Assembly (NCBI GenBank): GCA_021789995.1
Contig: JAJYIQ010000001.1
Coordinates: forward strand, 186,001 to 250,000
Length of the DNA: 64,000 bases
Source: a bacterium
GTDB lineage: Bacteria; Patescibacteriota; Microgenomatia; UBA1406; GWC2-37-13
Reading direction: 5' to 3'
Numbering within the stretch: position 1 is the stretch's first letter; each line of letters opens with the position of its first letter. The translations under genes were made by a program, and so were the position numbers. Under the pieces are notes generated by a model that was given only the letters and a program-made list of their open reading frames with translations, searched no databases and was not told the DNA's origin. Below, in pieces: positions 44,012 through 53,386 of this stretch.

Positions 44012-44989
44012 ATGGCTATCAATATCATTAAAGACGATTTTGATTGTGAAAAGTATAACCGGCTCGCCAACCACCCCCTACAATCCTGGCAATGGGGGGA
44101 AGCGCGGAAAAAAATGGGCATCGAAGTCTTGCGCTTAAGCGACGAAAAACACGTTTACCAGCTAACATTCCATAAACTGCCCTACACGAATTATAAAATC
44201 GGCTATCTCCCCCGCTCCGCCACGCCGACAAAAGAAGTGCTGGAATTCCTGACGGATTACGGGAAAAAACACAATATTATTTTTATTAAAATCGAGCCTG
44301 ATCAACAATGGAACAATAAAGCAGTGAAGCAATATAGCAATCTTGTCAAATCTTCCCATCCCCTCTTTCCTGACTGGACAATCATTCTCGATCTCGACAA
44401 ATCCGAAGACGAACTCCTAAGGCAGATGAAACCAAAGACACGCTACAACATCCGGCTCGCCCAGAAAAAAGGCGTCACCGTCCGGGAAATGTCCGATGAC
44501 GCCGGCTACAAAATTTTCGAAAAGCTTTATTTCGATACCTGCCGCCGGCAAAAATACCATGGTCATACGCCTCGCTATCACCGGATAATCTGGGACAGCC
44601 TGAAAAACGGCATTGCCCATATTTTAATCGCTTTTTACAAAGACACGCCTCTGGCTGCTTATGAGCTTTTTTATTTCAACAAAGCATTTTATTATCCCTA
44701 CGGGGGAACGTCTTTGGAATACCGTAACCTGATGGGTGCGAATTTGCTGATGTGGGAAGCAATCAGGCTGGGCAAGAAACTGGGAGCGGAAAAATTTGAT
44801 ATGTGGGGATCACTCGCCCCTGGCTATAACCAGAATCATGATTGGTCCGGCTTTACCCGCTTCAAGGAAGGCTATAACGGAAAATCCACTCAAATGATCG
44901 GTAGCTGTGACTTGGTGATCAATACTTTTATCTACAGATTATATAATTTCGCTTATTGGGTAAGACGTCAATTAGTCTTTTCTTCGTGA
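44012..44989 (+). CDS. FemX/FemAB-like aminoacyltransferase
   Basis: Member of the Fem family, which uses aminoacyl-tRNA to add residues to the peptide stem of lipid II, or of close GNAT-fold relatives. The 325 residues contain HPLQSWQWGEARKKMG, the phrase MKPKTRYNIRLAQKKGV typical of the family, and the second GNAT half LMWEAIRLGKKLGAEKFDMWG. No coiled-coil arm as in FemA is seen. It may make the interpeptide bridge or cap the third residue. It overlaps lon tail-to-tail by 22 bases. Confidence 0.88.
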   Translation: MAINIIKDDFDCEKYNRLANHPLQSWQWGEARKKMGIEVLRLSDEKHVYQLTFHKLPYTNYKIGYLPRSATPTKEVLEFLTDYGKKHNIIFIKIEPDQQWNNKAVKQYSNLVKSSHPLFPDWTIILDLDKSEDELLRQMKPKTRYNIRLAQKKGVTVREMSDDAGYKIFEKLYFDTCRRQKYHGHTPRYHRIIWDSLKNGIAHILIAFYKDTPLAAYELFYFNKAFYYPYGGTSLEYRNLMGANLLMWEAIRLGKKLGAEKFDMWGSLAPGYNQNHDWSGFTRFKEGYNGKSTQMIGSCDLVINTFIYRLYNFAYWVRRQLVFSS

Positions 44990-47406
44990 TTGCTTTCCTT
45001 TTTCAACTGGGCGTACATTTTGGGAGAAACCAGCGGAAACTGCGGTTTGTTTTTGGGATAAGCTAAGGCAACCTTCAGGACTTCATCCATGTGATCGACG
45101 AAGACAAAGTTCAAATCGTCAAGGACGTATTTCGGAATGTCCTCCAAATCTTTCTTGTTGTCTTTCGGCATGATCACTGTTTTAATATCGGCCCGGTGGG
45201 CAGCAATTACTTTCTCTTTAACGCCGCCTATTTCCAGCACCCGGCCGCGCAAAGTAATTTCACCAGTCATCCCAACCGTCCGTTTGACCGGAATTTTGGT
45301 CAACGCCGACACCATCGCTGTCGTAATCGCCGTCCCGGCCGATGGACCGTCTTTCGGCACGGCTCCCTCGGGGACGTGAACATGGATATCGACCGAATGG
45401 AAGAATTCTTTTTTCAGTCCGAACATATTCCAGCGGGAACGGATGTAGGACAATGCCGCCTGGCAGGATTCTTTCATCACTTCGCCCAGATGGCCGGTTA
45501 GCGTCAGACCGCCCTTACCCGGCATGACGGCCACTTCGATAAAGAGAATGTCTCCGCCCGCCTGAGTCCAGGCCAGACCGGTCGAGATACCAATAGTATC
45601 TTTTTCCTCGATCATCTGGTCGGAATACTTATACGGGCCGAGGTATTTAGACAGGTCGGCATTTTTTATCGTTTTTCCCTTAATATGGTTTTCGACAATT
45701 TCCCGGGCGATTTTCCGGAAAATGGTCGCGATCTGCCGTTCAAGTTCGCGGACTCCGGCCTCACGGGTATACCGGCGGATCATCGTCTTTAGCGCCTCGC
45801 CGGTCATGACGATTTTTTCATCATTCAGGCTGTGCGCCTCAATCTGCTTTGGAATGAGATGTTTCTCGGCAATATTGAATTTTTCGTCTTCGGTATAGCC
45901 GGGAAAATTAATGACCTCCAACCGGTCAAGCAGCGCTTCCGGTATGGTATCGAGAATATTGGCTGTCGTAATAAAAAATACATCTGATAAATTGTAAGGA
46001 ACTTCCAGATAATGATCGGAAAAAGAATGGTTTTGTTCCGGATCCAAAGCTTCGAGCAGGGCCGATGACGGATCGCCGCGGTAATCCCGGCCGATCTTAT
46101 CAATTTCATCGAGCATGAAAACCGGATTTTTAGTGCCGGCCTGTTTGATCCCCTGGATGATTCTTCCCGGCAGGGCGCCGACATATGTCCGGCGGTGGCC
46201 GCGGATCTCCGCTTCATCGCGGATACCTCCCAGTGATATCTTTACGAACTTCCGCCCCAGTGAGCGGGCGATGGATTTTCCAAGAGATGTTTTTCCGACA
46301 CCGGGCGGGCCGACGAAACAAAGGATTGTCGGCTGTCTTTCTTTTTTGTCGTTTTGTTTTTTCTTATTGATAAGTTCGATGACCGCCAGATATTCAAGAA
46401 TTCTTTCTTTGATCTTTTTCAGACCGTAATGATCTACATTCAAAATTTTTTCCGCGGCCCGGATATTGACTTCGTCCGCCGCAGCCAAAACGCTCCACGG
46501 CAGTTCCACCAACCAGTCAAGATAAGTGCGGATATAAGAAGACTCCGGATTAAACTGTGACATCTGGATCAGGCGCTTAAGTTCTTTCTGCGCCTTTTCC
46601 TCGACGTCTTTTGGCATATTGGCTTTCCGGATTTTTTCTTTGTATTCCAGAATGTCTTTATCCTCACCTTTTTCGCCCAACTCCTCTTCAATAGTCTTCA
46701 TCTTTTCCCGCAGGAAACTTTCCTTCATTCCCTGCTCAAATTTCTTCTGGGTCTTGGATGAAAGATTGTATTCGATTTCCAGAATTTTTATTTCCCGGTT
46801 GATATAGTCGACTTCTTTTTTTAAACGGGTCTTAAGATCGGTCTCTTCCAAAAGCCCCTGACGCTCTTCCGGCTTGAGGTCCAAAACAACGGCAATCTGA
46901 TTGGAGAAATTGGCCGGATTGGTAACATTAAGAATATTCATCAGGAAGACAAAATCAACGGTTTTGCCGAGATTGATGGCCTTTTTCACCTGCGCGGAAA
47001 TCAGCTTGACCATCGCCTGGATTTCATTGTCGTCGACTACCGCCTCCTTTATCGGATGGACCTTGGCTTCGAAGTAGGCGGTATTGGGAGTATAATCGAC
47101 GATCTGGACTTTTTCCTTGCCGTGAACCAAAGCATTGATTTCCCCTTTCTCGCCGATGACCGTCTTTTCAATTATTGCCAAAACACCAACTTTGTACAAG
47201 TCACTGACCCCCGGATCATCCTGGGATGGCTTTTTCTGCATTATCAAAACGATTTTCTTATCTTTAGTATTGGCGGCATTAATGGCGGCAATGCTTTTGG
47301 GACGACCAAAAACCAAAACATTCTCTGTACTGGGAAAAACGATGCCGTCGCGGACGGCGGTAACAGGGTAAACGGATTGTTCTGACGCTCCAATTAAAAA
47401 TGACAT
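44968..47406 (-). CDS. lon: ATP-dependent protease Lon
   Basis: Cytosolic AAA+ serine protease for misfolded and regulatory proteins. The 812 residues have an N-terminal LON substrate domain, coiled coil (about 195-275), Walker A GPPGVGKT (366-373), Walker B VFMLDEIDKIG, and the C-terminal protease with Ser689 (PKDGPSAGTA) and Lys732 (GGVKEKVIAAH) as the catalytic dyad. It has its own strong promoter. Confidence 0.98.
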   Translation of the reverse strand: MSFLIGASEQSVYPVTAVRDGIVFPSTENVLVFGRPKSIAAINAANTKDKKIVLIMQKKPSQDDPGVSDLYKVGVLAIIEKTVIGEKGEINALVHGKEKVQIVDYTPNTAYFEAKVHPIKEAVVDDNEIQAMVKLISAQVKKAINLGKTVDFVFLMNILNVTNPANFSNQIAVVLDLKPEERQGLLEETDLKTRLKKEVDYINREIKILEIEYNLSSKTQKKFEQGMKESFLREKMKTIEEELGEKGEDKDILEYKEKIRKANMPKDVEEKAQKELKRLIQMSQFNPESSYIRTYLDWLVELPWSVLAAADEVNIRAAEKILNVDHYGLKKIKERILEYLAVIELINKKKQNDKKERQPTILCFVGPPGVGKTSLGKSIARSLGRKFVKISLGGIRDEAEIRGHRRTYVGALPGRIIQGIKQAGTKNPVFMLDEIDKIGRDYRGDPSSALLEALDPEQNHSFSDHYLEVPYNLSDVFFITTANILDTIPEALLDRLEVINFPGYTEDEKFNIAEKHLIPKQIEAHSLNDEKIVMTGEALKTMIRRYTREAGVRELERQIATIFRKIAREIVENHIKGKTIKNADLSKYLGPYKYSDQMIEEKDTIGISTGLAWTQAGGDILFIEVAVMPGKGGLTLTGHLGEVMKESCQAALSYIRSRWNMFGLKKEFFHSVDIHVHVPEGAVPKDGPSAGTAITTAMVSALTKIPVKRTVGMTGEITLRGRVLEIGGVKEKVIAAHRADIKTVIMPKDNKKDLEDIPKYVLDDLNFVFVDHMDEVLKVALAYPKNKPQFPLVSPKMYAQLKKESNHEEKTN

Positions 47407-47416
47407 ATCTTTTAGC

Positions 47417-47445
47417 AGTATAACAACTTAATTGCTAATTGTCAA
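47417..47445 (-). promoter_or_regulatory. Promoter of lon
   Basis: TTGACA (47440-47445), 17-base spacer, TATACT (47417-47422), then 10 bases to the lon ATG. No CIRCE or other heat-shock operator is visible. Confidence 0.8.
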
Positions 47446-47512
47446 GAGTGATTATTTTGTCTTAATCCTATAATGATCTGATACTCTAAACTCCTCAAAT
47501 CGTTCAAATTCC

Positions 47513-48364
47513 TTATATAAAATCGGGGACCAGTTTTTCAAAATCGGTGAATCTTTGCTTGCCGATAAGCGGCTTTTCTGCTACCTGCGGCAGTTCGCCG
47601 GTATAGGTTGACCGTTTGGTTTGATACAGGATACCGACGGGAAATTTTTCCTGGTTTATACCCAACGCTTCCGTCAGTGCCGCTTGCAAATTATCAGCCC
47701 GATAACCGTCCCCCAGCTTATGAATGTGCTCCCGGTAATATTGATAGGTATTTATTTTATTAAATGTGACGCATGGTTGCAAGACATTTATGAGCGAAAA
47801 TCCTTCGTGCTTAATCCCTTCTTTGATCATCGAAATGACCTGCGGCGTATCGCCGGCAAAAGCCTGGGCGACAAAAGTGGCGCCTGCCGTCAGAGCCAGC
47901 GCCGTGGGATTTATGGGGACCTCAATGATCCCCGCCGGCGTCGATTTGGATTTGAACCCTTTTTGGGCAGTCGGTGCTACTTGGCCGGTCGTCAGCCCGT
48001 ATACACAGTTATCGTGGATAATGACGGTGATATCGTGATTACCGCGGCAGGCATGCAGGAAATGGTTACCGCCTTCGCCGTAACAGTCACCGTCGCCGGC
48101 AACTACAATCACCGGCAACTTATGGTTCGCCAGTTTTATTCCGATCGCATTCGGGATCGCCCGGCCATGCAAACTATGAATGGCATAGGCGTTCAGGAAA
48201 TCATTCATGTTACCCGAACAGCCGATACCGAAAACGGCGGCGACCTGCGACGGGTCGTAGTTCAATTGAACAAGGGCCGATTTAATAGCAATCCCAATCC
48301 CATAATCGCCACAGCCCGGACACCATGTTGGTGTGTATCCGGAAAAATCCTGAATTGTTGACAT
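47513..48364 (-). CDS. 2-oxoacid:ferredoxin oxidoreductase, beta subunit
   Basis: Thiamine-diphosphate-binding subunit of an oxidoreductase of the pyruvate/2-oxoglutarate family. It has TWCPGCGDYGIGIAIKSA with the first Cys pair, GIGCSGNMNDFL, and the TPP/Mg phrase GDGDCYGEGGNHFLHACRGN followed by DNCVYGLTTGQ. The 283 residues match KorB/PorB in alpha2beta2 enzymes. It starts 1 base after the alpha-subunit stop. Oxidative decarboxylation gives acyl-CoA and reduced ferredoxin; the ferredoxin gene upstream is the likely partner. Confidence 0.93.
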   Translation of the reverse strand: MSTIQDFSGYTPTWCPGCGDYGIGIAIKSALVQLNYDPSQVAAVFGIGCSGNMNDFLNAYAIHSLHGRAIPNAIGIKLANHKLPVIVVAGDGDCYGEGGNHFLHACRGNHDITVIIHDNCVYGLTTGQVAPTAQKGFKSKSTPAGIIEVPINPTALALTAGATFVAQAFAGDTPQVISMIKEGIKHEGFSLINVLQPCVTFNKINTYQYYREHIHKLGDGYRADNLQAALTEALGINQEKFPVGILYQTKRSTYTGELPQVAEKPLIGKQRFTDFEKLVPDFI

Positions 48365-48365
48365 A

Positions 48366-50114
48366 TTAAACTCGTGAACTTGTTAACCCGTTTACCCGCG
48401 AAACTATTTCTTCTGGTGTCACCATCCTGCCATCATATCTCAATATATTTTCATTGACGCTTATTCCCGTTTCTGCCCGCAATAATTTCCCAAACTGCCC
48501 TTGTGAATTGTTTTCCACCAAGACATATCTTTTACCGGCGGGAAAAAACGGCTGGACCAGTTCTTTAGACAGCGGATAAACATGAGTGAAGTGGACAAAC
48601 GCCGTTTCCTTTCCCTGATTTTTCAGTTGTTTCTGCGCTTCCAGAATCGGCCACTTGGTGCTTCCCCAACCGACAAAAACCGTATCGCTTTTTCCAAGGT
48701 CGCCAAACACTGCCGGCGACTGAAAGTGGTTTTTAAAATACGTATCTATTTTTCGACTTCGTTTGTGAACCTGATCAATCCGTGGCTTAGCCTCTTCCGT
48801 CGTATGGCCGTCTTCCAGATGTTCGTAGGAATTGGCCTGGTAATATATTCCCGGTGCGCCCGGAATCAGTCGGGGCGATATTCCATCATCAGTAATTTTA
48901 TATCTTAAATACTTTGAACTTTGATCCTTGAACTTTGAACTTTCTTCCGTTTTCCCTCTCTCTATCTTATACCCGGTAATCAGTGAATCAAGAAAACTTT
49001 TGGTAAGAGTTCGGTGAGATTCGGACAGATACATATCGGATAGGATTATCACCGGTAGCTGGTAAATATCGGCTAAATTATAGGCTTTGGCCGTCAGCTC
49101 CAGCATCTCATATACATCACCGGGGGCGAGTACGATTTTAGGAAATTCACCGTGGCCGGCATGGACAGCAAAGAGCAGATCACCCTGTTCGGTCCAGGTC
49201 GGCATGCCGGTCGCCGGGCCCGGCCGGGAAGCGATAAAAATGACGACGGGCATTTCCGTCACTCCGGCCAGCGAAACCGATTCCACCATTAGGGCAAAAC
49301 CACCTCCGGACGTTCCGGTTGATGATCGGGCGCCGGCAAAAGAGGCGCCGATTACCGTATTTATGGCGGCAATCTCGTCTTCCGAGTGGCGGACGATGAT
49401 ACCCGTTTTTTCCTGCCAGGCGGCCATTGTAGTCAGGACTGTCGATGCCGGCGTCATCGGATAGGCGGCATAAAGCCGGCAATCAGCAATGATCGACCCC
49501 AGGGAAAATGCCTCGTTGCCGGAAATAACCAGTTTTGTTTCCGCCGGTTTCCCGGCCAATAAATTCTTCACTAATAACGGATAATTGGTTTCGACATGGT
49601 TAAAGCCCATTTCGGCGAATTTTTTATTGAAGTTGATTATTTCCTCGCCTTTTTTTGCAAACTGTTTCTCCAGAATCGTGTTCAAACGGGATAAATCAGT
49701 CCCGGTCGCCGCCAGGGCGGCACCGATGGCAATTGTATTTTTCATCACCGCCTGACCCTTCAATTCCTGCAAGATTTTTTTGAAAGGAACGGCGATTCTC
49801 TGGCAGTCGTCACTGATCGTAAATTCTTCATTATCATAAATAACCACACTATCCGGATGCAATTTGCTTTTGTGCCTGACGTAAGTATCTTCGTTCAGAC
49901 AAACGAGCAAATCGACGGTTGGACACAGTGTTCCGACTTCCTCTTCGGCAATTCGCGCTTCATAAGCATTGTGGCCGCCGCGGATAAGCGACGGGTATTC
50001 AACGTAATCGAAAACATGATAGCCTGATTGGCTGGCGATCCGGGAAAAAATTGCGCCGGTTGTCATGATACCCATACCGGCCTCCCCGCCGATTACAATT
50101 GAGAAATCTGTCAT
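48366..50114 (-). CDS. 2-oxoacid:ferredoxin oxidoreductase, fused gamma-alpha subunit
   Basis: 582 residues. The N-terminal gamma domain (GGEAGMGIMTTGAIFSR, then YVEYPSLIRGGHNAY) is fused to the alpha domain (SLGSIIADCRLYAAYPMTPAS, GTSGGGFALMVE). This is the layout of KorA-type 2-oxoglutarate/2-oxoacid enzymes. The substrate cannot be fixed by eye. Residues near 391-402 are coded by a CTTTGAA-type repeat that appears inserted. It is preceded by a small hairpin after the ferredoxin gene. Confidence 0.93.
   Translation of the reverse strand: MTDFSIVIGGEAGMGIMTTGAIFSRIASQSGYHVFDYVEYPSLIRGGHNAYEARIAEEEVGTLCPTVDLLVCLNEDTYVRHKSKLHPDSVVIYDNEEFTISDDCQRIAVPFKKILQELKGQAVMKNTIAIGAALAATGTDLSRLNTILEKQFAKKGEEIINFNKKFAEMGFNHVETNYPLLVKNLLAGKPAETKLVISGNEAFSLGSIIADCRLYAAYPMTPASTVLTTMAAWQEKTGIIVRHSEDEIAAINTVIGASFAGARSSTGTSGGGFALMVESVSLAGVTEMPVVIFIASRPGPATGMPTWTEQGDLLFAVHAGHGEFPKIVLAPGDVYEMLELTAKAYNLADIYQLPVIILSDMYLSESHRTLTKSFLDSLITGYKIERGKTEESSKFKDQSSKYLRYKITDDGISPRLIPGAPGIYYQANSYEHLEDGHTTEEAKPRIDQVHKRSRKIDTYFKNHFQSPAVFGDLGKSDTVFVGWGSTKWPILEAQKQLKNQGKETAFVHFTHVYPLSKELVQPFFPAGKRYVLVENNSQGQFGKLLRAETGISVNENILRYDGRMVTPEEIVSRVNGLTSSRV
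48911..48944. repeat. In-frame simple repeat in the oxidoreductase alpha subunit
   Basis: Repeats of ACTTTGAACTTTGA type (read on the plus strand) give a Ser-Ser-Lys-Phe-Lys/Gln stretch in the protein. The segment falls between the alpha domain III region and the C-terminal swivel domain, a linker likely to tolerate it. Confidence 0.5.
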
Positions 50115-50135
50115 AAAATTTAATATTCAAATAAA

Positions 50136-50167
50136 CCAATAAATAATCTGATTAATGCATTTATTGG
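50136..50167 (-). terminator. Hairpin after the ferredoxin gene
   Basis: On the minus strand CCAATAAAT, a 14-base loop, ATTTATTGG, then T-rich sequence, starting 1 base after the ferredoxin stop. It is AT-rich and weak. It may be an attenuator or a stability hairpin between ferredoxin and the oxidoreductase. Confidence 0.35.
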
Positions 50168-50168
50168 A

Positions 50169-50444
50169 TTATTTAGGAAATATCCGATTTCCCTGCTCGT
50201 CTTCAATGATAATTGCCGCAACCGGACAACCTTTGGCGGCATCAATAATCGTTTCGTCGTTATCTTCGGCGGTAGTATTCAGATAAACCGCTTTCGCTTC
50301 GGAATCGAGGACGAAAGTTTTGGGAGCAATGGCGACACAAGTGGCGGCACCAATGCATAGATCACGGTCAACCCAGGTTTTTAACTTGCGAACAGCTACC
50401 GGGCCGGATGGATGAGTGGGATCTAAAAGATTTTGATCTGCCAT
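50169..50444 (-). CDS. Single-cluster ferredoxin, probably [3Fe-4S]
   Basis: 91-residue electron carrier. Cluster ligands are Cys30, Cys36 and Cys73 in DLCIGAATCVAIAP and KGCPVAAI. The position of the second ligand in the usual CxxCxxC motif is Ala33, so a [3Fe-4S] cluster, as in P450-linked actinobacterial ferredoxins, is more likely than [4Fe-4S]. An extra 25-residue N-terminal segment precedes the fold. It sits between sufU and the oxidoreductase genes, the likely electron donor to it. Confidence 0.88.
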   Translation of the reverse strand: MADQNLLDPTHPSGPVAVRKLKTWVDRDLCIGAATCVAIAPKTFVLDSEAKAVYLNTTAEDNDETIIDAAKGCPVAAIIIEDEQGNRIFPK

Positions 50445-50449
50445 AGTGA

Positions 50450-50809
50450 TTAAATTAATAATTTTTGTAATGCTTCAAGCGGGAGCATCGCACATTTGAT
50501 TCGGTTGACACCAAGCTCGATGCCCAATAATTTAATGATAAAGGCCCGGTCAAGCTTTAGCAACTCCTTTTGCGATTTGTTTTTGGCATATTCCGTCAAA
50601 AGCGATCCCGACGCCCGTGAAATAACGCAGCCATGACCGGAAAATTTGATTTCCTTTACTTTTCCGTCGGCGACAATGACATCCATCGTAATTACATCAC
50701 CGCATAATGGATTGGCAACGGTTATTGTCTTGCCCGGATGAATAATCCGGCCAAAATTCTTGGGATTTTGATAATGCGCCAACAGTAATTCTTGATAAAT
50801 GGTGGTCAT
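50450..50809 (-). CDS. sufU: SufU/IscU-like Fe-S scaffold or sulfur-relay protein
   Basis: 119 residues with the three family cysteines: Cys36 in NPLCGD (Asp38 kept), Cys61 in GHGCVISRASGS and Cys106 in RIKCAMLP. The GHGC-IS-AS wording is SufU-like, although the usual SufU insert between the second and third Cys is short here. SufU takes sulfur from SufS with Zn help. It overlaps sufS by 4 bases. Confidence 0.92.
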   Translation of the reverse strand: MTTIYQELLLAHYQNPKNFGRIIHPGKTITVANPLCGDVITMDVIVADGKVKEIKFSGHGCVISRASGSLLTEYAKNKSQKELLKLDRAFIIKLLGIELGVNRIKCAMLPLEALQKLLI

Positions 50810-52038
50810 TTCAATATTTTCTTGACTTTCTTTAACCCATCAATCAGTTTATCGATGTCATAATAGTCGTTATACAAATACAAACTCATTCGTGCCGACG
50901 CCGCCAAACCGAAGCGATTGTGCACCGGCATGGCGCAGTGATGTCCCGCCCGGATACAGATATTTTCTTCACCCAGGATATGGGCAATATCGTGCGGATG
51001 GTAATTTTTAAACGCAAACGTCAAAACACCCACCCGGTTGTCTGCAGTTTTCGGTCCAAGAACTCTAATATCGGCTCCAAATGATTCGATTAAATGTTTA
51101 ATTGCATACGCAGTTAATTTTTTTTCATAAGCGGCAATTTTATCCATGCCGGTCGTTTGCAGGTATTTGATTGCTTCTCCCAGACCGATCGCTTCGGCGA
51201 TCGCCGGTGTCCCCGCTTCGAATCTGGCCGGTGGTGGCGGAAATTCGGTTTTTTCAATGGTTACTTCCTTGATCATTCCGCCGCCGAAATTGAATGGAAA
51301 CATGCTGTTTAGCAGGTCATACCGGCCGTATAATACGCCGATACCGGTCGGCCCCAACATTTTATGGCCGGAAAAAGCGAGAAAATCACAGCCGAGATCC
51401 CGGACGTCAACCGGCATATGCGGCACTGCCTGGGCGGCGTCAACGACGGTAATAATTTTTGGATTGATCTTTTTAGCCGCACGAATGATTTTCTTAACCG
51501 GATTAACCGTGCCTAAAACATTGGAAACATATGCTAATGCCAGTATTTTTGTTCTTTTGGTAATAATTCCGGCTAGATTGCTGGTATTCACATCCAAACA
51601 ACCGTCACCGTTAATATCGACGACTTTAAATACCGCTCCGGCTTCATCGGCCAATACCTGCCACGGCACAAAATTCGAGTGGTGCTCCATGACCGTCGTT
51701 ACGATTTCGTCGTCGGCGCCGACGATCTGCCGCCCCAACGAGTAAGCAATAAGATTGATTGATTCTGTCGTATTCCGGGTAAAAATTATCTCCTCAAACC
51801 GGCGTGCATTAACAAATTCCATGACGGCGATCCGGCTTTTTTCATATTCTTCCGTCGCTTTTTCCGAAATCCGGTAAATGCCACGGTGAATATTGGCCGG
51901 GTATTTAGTGTAATATTCCGCTAGTTTATCGATCACGGACTGTGGCTTTAATGATGTCGCGGCGGAATCGAGATAAACCAGTCCCGGATTATGGATAAAA
52001 ACGGGGAAATCCCGTTTGATTTTTCTAATATCCGTCAT
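50806..52038 (-). CDS. sufS: SufS cysteine desulfurase
   Basis: PLP enzyme (class V aminotransferase fold) that releases sulfur from cysteine as an enzyme persulfide. The 410 residues contain ATSLKPQSVID, the aromatic-site TTVMEHHSNFVPW, VDAAQAVPHM, the PLP Lys in FLAFSGHKMLGPTG and the persulfide Cys in IRAGHHCAMPVH of the type II (SufS) sequence. It lies directly behind sufB. Confidence 0.95.
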   Translation of the reverse strand: MTDIRKIKRDFPVFIHNPGLVYLDSAATSLKPQSVIDKLAEYYTKYPANIHRGIYRISEKATEEYEKSRIAVMEFVNARRFEEIIFTRNTTESINLIAYSLGRQIVGADDEIVTTVMEHHSNFVPWQVLADEAGAVFKVVDINGDGCLDVNTSNLAGIITKRTKILALAYVSNVLGTVNPVKKIIRAAKKINPKIITVVDAAQAVPHMPVDVRDLGCDFLAFSGHKMLGPTGIGVLYGRYDLLNSMFPFNFGGGMIKEVTIEKTEFPPPPARFEAGTPAIAEAIGLGEAIKYLQTTGMDKIAAYEKKLTAYAIKHLIESFGADIRVLGPKTADNRVGVLTFAFKNYHPHDIAHILGEENICIRAGHHCAMPVHNRFGLAASARMSLYLYNDYYDIDKLIDGLKKVKKILK

Positions 52039-52039
52039 T

Positions 52040-53386
52040 TTATCCTCCTTTAATTTCCATCTCTGTTAATTTTCGCAACTCGACGATATAGTCCGGCGGC
52101 ATATCCTTGATAACCGGAGCAATATAACCGTTTATAAGTAACGCTGTTGCTTCTTCTTCGGTTAGGCCACGAGACTTTAAGTAAAACAGCTGTTCTTCCG
52201 ACAAACCGCCGAATGTCGCCTCATGGCCGATTTGCGCCTGATTATTTTCGATCGTTAACGACGGAAACGACAAGCTGGCTGACTGATTGTCAAGAATTAA
52301 TGAATGGCATTGCATAAATGATTTTGTCCCGCTGATTTCCTTGGGAACCCTGATATTACCCGTGAAAATGGATTTACCTCCCTTGAGTGATAAACTTTTG
52401 GAAACAATATTGCTTGAGGTTCGCAAAGCAGCATGAATTACCCTGGCGCCGGAATTCAATACCTGGCCAGCCGTTGCGACGGTCAAGCCGGTGTGGCTGG
52501 ATCTGGCTCCCTCACCTTTAAGGATGCTCGTCGGATAACTGATAGTCATTTTCGATCCGATGCTCGCCACTGTCCAATCTATCGTACCGTTTTCCTCAAC
52601 GACTGCCCGTTTGATCGAAATGTTGTATATATTTTTACTCCAATTCTGGACGGTGATATAACGGACTTTTGCCCTTTTTTTGACGATAATCTCCACCAAC
52701 CCGGCATGCAGGGAATATGAGGAATAGACCGGCGCGCTGCAGCCTTCAAGATAAGTAACTTCGCTGCCTTCGTCGGCCAGGATCAGCGTCCTCTCAAACT
52801 GGCCGAACTGGTTACGGCTGATATAAAAATATGACTGCAGCGGCAAGCTTACTTTGACGTTTTTCGGCACGTAGATAAAAACTCCGCCGGACCAAAAGGC
52901 AGAATTGAGGGCCGTAAAAATATTTTCGTCCGCTGCGACGACTGAGCCGAATAACGTCTGAAGTTTGTCACCGTACTGTCGTACCGCCGTATCCATGTCA
53001 ACAAAAATCACCCCTTGCCGCCGCAATTCCTCTTTCGTTTTTTCATACACTACCATGCTTTCATATTGAGCGGAAACGCCGGCAAAATATTTTCTCTCCC
53101 AGACCGGGATATTTAATTTTTCATAAGTAGCTTTAATATCGGCCGGTAACTTTTCCCATTGATCAACCTGTTTTTCGATTGGCTTGAGAAACGAATAAAT
53201 TTCGTTGAAATTTATTTCCGACAGGTCAATGCCTTTAATAACCGGCAATTTTGATTTGCAAAAAAAACGGTAGCCTTTTTTCCGGAAATCCTTCATCCAG
53301 TCCGGCTCATTCTTTGCCCGTATCAATTGATCAATTGACTGATCGGACAAACCCTGTTTTGATTCAAAAAAATATGACTGTTTCAT
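52040..53386 (-). CDS. sufB: SufB, Fe-S cluster assembly scaffold
   Basis: Scaffold subunit of the SUF complex, 448 residues. It has the N-terminal region EPDWMKDFRKKGY, the beta-helix core, LEGCSAPVYSSYSLHAG, VQNWSKNIYN, and the C-terminal SHEA-like phrase QIGHEATFGGLSEEQLFYLKSRG (QIGHEATF). No SufD gene accompanies it, so a SufB2C2 complex is likely. Overlaps sufC by 4 bases. Confidence 0.95.
   Translation of the reverse strand: MKQSYFFESKQGLSDQSIDQLIRAKNEPDWMKDFRKKGYRFFCKSKLPVIKGIDLSEINFNEIYSFLKPIEKQVDQWEKLPADIKATYEKLNIPVWERKYFAGVSAQYESMVVYEKTKEELRRQGVIFVDMDTAVRQYGDKLQTLFGSVVAADENIFTALNSAFWSGGVFIYVPKNVKVSLPLQSYFYISRNQFGQFERTLILADEGSEVTYLEGCSAPVYSSYSLHAGLVEIIVKKRAKVRYITVQNWSKNIYNISIKRAVVEENGTIDWTVASIGSKMTISYPTSILKGEGARSSHTGLTVATAGQVLNSGARVIHAALRTSSNIVSKSLSLKGGKSIFTGNIRVPKEISGTKSFMQCHSLILDNQSASLSFPSLTIENNQAQIGHEATFGGLSEEQLFYLKSRGLTEEEATALLINGYIAPVIKDMPPDYIVELRKLTEMEIKGG

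Noticed and set aside
47621-48361. 246-residue plus-strand frame opposite the oxidoreductase beta subunit
   Set aside because: Antisense shadow of a gene with thiamine-diphosphate motifs.
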